Both the position numbers and the translations under genes were made by a program. A stretch of 64,000 nt of DNA from Thermoanaerobaculia bacterium (GTDB taxonomy: Bacteria > Acidobacteriota > Thermoanaerobaculia > Multivoradales > J023). This document shows, one piece after another, positions 61,707 through 64,000 of this stretch. The notes under the pieces were generated by a model that did no database searches, had not been told where the DNA came from, and saw only the letters and a program-made list of their open reading frames with translations. Positions within the stretch are counted from its first letter, which is position 1, and each line of letters starts with the position of its first letter. The DNA is taken from positions 434,001 through 498,000 of the forward strand of contig JAUIJL010000003.1 in NCBI GenBank assembly GCA_030431255.1, read 5' to 3'.

Positions 61707-62846
61707 ATGGACGGCATGGTCCACCTGCCGCTGATTTTCGATGGCCAAGAAAGCCCCGCTTCGGAGGTGTGGGTGGGTCGAGACCTGCTGACCTCCGACA
61801 CGGGGCCGATCCAAAGACCGGTGAAGGATTGGTTGGCGGGTCGATTGTTGTTCATCGTGTCCAGCCCGACCGTCATGGGATGGCACGGGGGTAAGCTCGA
61901 AGCCCTGCGCCGGTGCGCGGATCGGACCGTTTTCCTCAGTGTCCCGGACGGTGAGCGCGCCAAGAGCATCGATCATGCCCATGAGCTGTGGCAGGCCATG
62001 TTGGAGGCGGGCGGCAAACGGGACAGCCGACTGGTGACCTTTGGCGGCGGATCGGTGGGTGATTTAGGGGGCTTCGTGGCCGCGTGTTTTGTCCGTGGCA
62101 TCGAATACGCCCAAATTCCCACGACCCTCCTGGCTCAGGTAGACGCATCTTTAGGTGGAAAGACCGCCATCGACATGCCCCAGGGCAAGAATCTGGTCGG
62201 CGCATTCTTGCAGCCCAAATTCGTGCTCAGCGACACGCGCGTTTTGGAGACTCTACCGCCGCCCGAGCTGCGGGCGGGGCTGGTGGAAGCGGTGAAGAAG
62301 GCCGCCCTTTTGGATGACGGAGCGCTCTTCGTGGAGATGGAAGAGCGCTTGGACGACCTCTTGGCAGGGGATCCGGAGACCGTCGCAAGGGTCGTCGCCG
62401 GCGCCGCGCGATTGAAGCTCGATGTGGTCGCCCGGGATGTGCGGGAGTCGGGCCTGAGGAAGGTGCTGAATTTCGGCCACACCTTGGCCCATGCGCTGGA
62501 GCAACAGCTGGGCTACCGAGGTTTGCGTCACGGCGAGGCCGTGGCTTACGGCATGCTCTTCGCCCTACGGCTGGCGAGCCGGCGGGGAGGGGTAGCCGAC
62601 GACATGGTCATCCGATTGCCCCAGATGTTGCGGCGCTTCGAGCTGCCGGATCTACCGACCGAGGCCATGACCCTCGAGGGGCTGATGGCCGCCATGGGAC
62701 GCGACAAAAAGGCCTCTCGGGCCGGGCTCACGTGGGTATTGCCGGCGGGCTTGGGCAAGCACCGATTCGACTCGGATCTCAAGACCACCTGGGTGGCCTC
62801 GGAGCTCGAAAGCTTCCTCGACGACCCTTGGGACGGGCTCGGATGA
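61707..62846 (+). CDS. aroB: 3-dehydroquinate synthase
   Basis: This is the second enzyme of the shikimate pathway, which cyclises DAHP to 3-dehydroquinate with NAD and a metal. The 379-residue product shows VPDGERAKSIDHAHELW, TFGGGSVGDLGGFVAACFVR, IPTTLLAQVDASLGGKTAID, the GLVEAVKKAALLD segment, and the metal-binding LNFGHTLAHALE and RHGEAVAYGM. The start is ATG 61707, six bases after aspS. It ends overlapping the sulfatase-family gene by four bases. Confidence 0.96.
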   Translation: MDGMVHLPLIFDGQESPASEVWVGRDLLTSDTGPIQRPVKDWLAGRLLFIVSSPTVMGWHGGKLEALRRCADRTVFLSVPDGERAKSIDHAHELWQAMLEAGGKRDSRLVTFGGGSVGDLGGFVAACFVRGIEYAQIPTTLLAQVDASLGGKTAIDMPQGKNLVGAFLQPKFVLSDTRVLETLPPPELRAGLVEAVKKAALLDDGALFVEMEERLDDLLAGDPETVARVVAGAARLKLDVVARDVRESGLRKVLNFGHTLAHALEQQLGYRGLRHGEAVAYGMLFALRLASRRGGVADDMVIRLPQMLRRFELPDLPTEAMTLEGLMAAMGRDKKASRAGLTWVLPAGLGKHRFDSDLKTTWVASELESFLDDPWDGLG

Positions 62847-64000
62847 GATTTAGGCACTCCCATGGCAAACCGGAGTCCGTGGTCCTGCTCGCGGCTTGGC
62901 TGCTTTGGGTGTCGGTATCGGCCTGTGAAGCTCCGAGCTCGTTGCAAACGGCGGATCGAGGGCCTGAGGAGATCGACCTTTTCGAGCTGTCGGCAAACGC
63001 TTCGGTCCATGCCCCGACCCGGCTGATCCTTCCGGGCAATGCTGAAAGCCGTCCGCATTTGGTGTCCGGCTGGCATCCGAAGACCTATCCCGTCGGCGAC
63101 GACATGGCGGCCTGGAGCCTTGGCGGTCGGGCCGAGGTGGCTTTCTTCGTCGCCCATCCCCAGACGACCATGGACATCGAGCTTCTCTGTGCTCCGGTCG
63201 TGCCGGAGGGAGGCAGCCCCCCCGAGCTGACCGTGGAGATCAACGGCACCGTCGTGTTCCAGCGGCGTCTCTCTCTGGGTTGGGGGAGCTACCGCTTCGA
63301 AGTCGATGCCGACTTGTTGCGTCAGGGGAGCAATTCCTTGGTGTTTCGCCATCCTCCGGAGCAGAGCGATTGGCAACCGAAGAAAGATACGCGGGTGGCT
63401 TGGCGCAGTCTCGAATTCTCGGTGGCAGGGGAGCCTGGCGCGTCGGGTCCGGGGATGTCGGGTCCTGGGATGTCGGGTCCTAAGCAAATCGCGGAAGGCA
63501 AGACTCTCTTTCTGCCGGTGGGGCATAGGATGGATTTCTTCCTGGATCTACCCGCGGGCAGCCGCTGGCGCGCCGACCGAGTGGTGCCCCGGGGAGAGGC
63601 CGAGGGGGTAGAGATCTCCTGGTCGCCGACCTCGATGAAAGAGGAGACGGCCGACAGCCGGCTCTTTCAGCGGGTGGAAGACGCGGTCTGGCCGGTGGCA
63701 ACCGGGGGACGGGGTAGGGGCTCGGGACGTCTTTCCATGCAAGCAAGGGGCTCTTCCGGCGGGGCCTTCGTGTCCTCGCCTCGGATCCAGCTGCCCAGGA
63801 GCAGCGCCTCGGAGGCGCGGCGCTCCGACCCACCCGCCGAGGTCGCAGCGACCGGTGCCGTCGCCTCGACGCCTTCGGGCCCTTCCTCCCAGCCCAATGT
63901 CATCTTCTACGTCATCGACACCTTGCGGTCGGATCATTTGGGCTGTTACGGCTATGCCCGAAATACCTCGCCGCGCCTGGACCGATTCGCGGAGCAAGCG
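62843..64000 (+). CDS. Sulfatase-family lipoprotein, 3' end outside the window
   Basis: ATG 62843 overlaps the aroB stop, and the frame stays open to the window edge (386 codons). A signal peptide ends in a lipobox (LLWVSVSACEAPS). Residues about 40-345 form an unusual N-terminal extension with beta-sandwich-like segments (WSLGGRAEVAFFVAHP, VEINGTVVFQRRLSLGWGSY) and low-complexity serine/glycine/proline stretches. Only near residue 350 does the sulfatase/alkaline phosphatase-type domain begin (NVIFYVIDTLRSDHLGCYGY). The first metal-binding aspartate is visible, but the catalytic residue is not yet reached, so sulfatase versus phosphoethanolamine- or phosphoglycerol-transferase remains open. 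Confidence 0.85.
   Translation, partial: MRFRHSHGKPESVVLLAAWLLWVSVSACEAPSSLQTADRGPEEIDLFELSANASVHAPTRLILPGNAESRPHLVSGWHPKTYPVGDDMAAWSLGGRAEVAFFVAHPQTTMDIELLCAPVVPEGGSPPELTVEINGTVVFQRRLSLGWGSYRFEVDADLLRQGSNSLVFRHPPEQSDWQPKKDTRVAWRSLEFSVAGEPGASGPGMSGPGMSGPKQIAEGKTLFLPVGHRMDFFLDLPAGSRWRADRVVPRGEAEGVEISWSPTSMKEETADSRLFQRVEDAVWPVATGGRGRGSGRLSMQARGSSGGAFVSSPRIQLPRSSASEARRSDPPAEVAATGAVASTPSGPSSQPNVIFYVIDTLRSDHLGCYGYARNTSPRLDRFAEQA
63443..63480 (+). repeat. In-frame 15-bp tandem repeat in the sulfatase gene
   Basis: Two and a half copies of a 15-base unit starting TCGGGTCC (63443-63457, 63458-63472, 63473-63480) encode SGPGMSGPGMSGP in the N-terminal extension. The frame is kept. Confidence 0.85.

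Overview
The window is GC-rich, densely packed DNA from a diderm (Gram-negative type) bacterium. It carries a TonB-dependent outer-membrane receptor, several lipoproteins with clear lipoboxes, exported metallopeptidases of the M1 and M14 families, ECF-sigma and histidine-kinase signalling genes, and many GTG or TTG starts. The mix (DUF1570-type peptidase, DUF4388-type protein, SDR-type threonine dehydrogenase next to KBL, a selenocysteine redoxin) suggests an Acidobacteriota-like or related deep-branching lineage. That placement is inference: there is no rRNA or other taxonomic marker here, and I saw no phage, IS element or CRISPR array.

Layout. 1-1.3 kb: the 5' part of a minus-strand gene, possibly MutS-related, then a long repeat-rich spacer. 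1.3-6.4 kb: a hypothetical protein, a CPBP intramembrane protease, a large hybrid histidine kinase and CrcB/FluC. 6.4-10.2 kb: a tight run of a thioredoxin-fold protein, an isoaspartyl peptidase/asparaginase lipoprotein and a SPATA20/YyaL-type protein. 10.2-16 kb: two minus-strand envelope proteins, a DUF1570/TPR protein and a RapA/SNF2 helicase. 15.9-21.7 kb: pyruvate carboxylase and an M1 aminopeptidase lipoprotein. 22-26.2 kb: rimO, ribF, trxA and an M24 peptidase. 26.2-30.5 kb, minus: a hypothetical protein, a selenocysteine redoxin with an in-frame UGA, and an ECF sigma / membrane protein / polymer-forming protein module. 30.6-34.6 kb: a chalcone-isomerase-like protein, uppP, rmlB and rmlC. 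34.6-40.1 kb: a DUF4301 protein, an acyl-CoA ligase, threonine dehydrogenase and KBL. 40.2-43 kb, minus: a PhnD-like binding protein with a histidine kinase. 43.2-48.2 kb: hisS, a TonB receptor (minus) and an esterase. 48.2-55 kb, minus: an ABC ATPase/permease pair, then a degenerate kinase-receiver with a DUF4388/J/TPR protein. 55-64 kb: an M14 peptidase, a GT2 glycosyltransferase, a 57-residue membrane protein, a gamma carbonic anhydrase-like protein, aspS, aroB and a truncated sulfatase lipoprotein.

The strongest observation is the minus-strand gene at 26755-27540. A single reading frame is interrupted only by a TGA exactly where redoxins carry the active-site cysteine (RGYW-U-PFC). A perfect stem-loop with a GGUC apical loop sits 15-31 nt downstream, as expected of a bacterial SECIS. 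A routine gene caller would split it into two meaningless pieces.

A second theme is that the spacers repeatedly hold short, mutually unrelated tandem repeats (units of 14, 16, 20, 21-22 and 32 bp, plus an irregular ATTCGAC array at the pyc promoter), and two genes carry in-frame 15-18 bp duplications. I read this as local slippage or duplication activity, not a mobile family.
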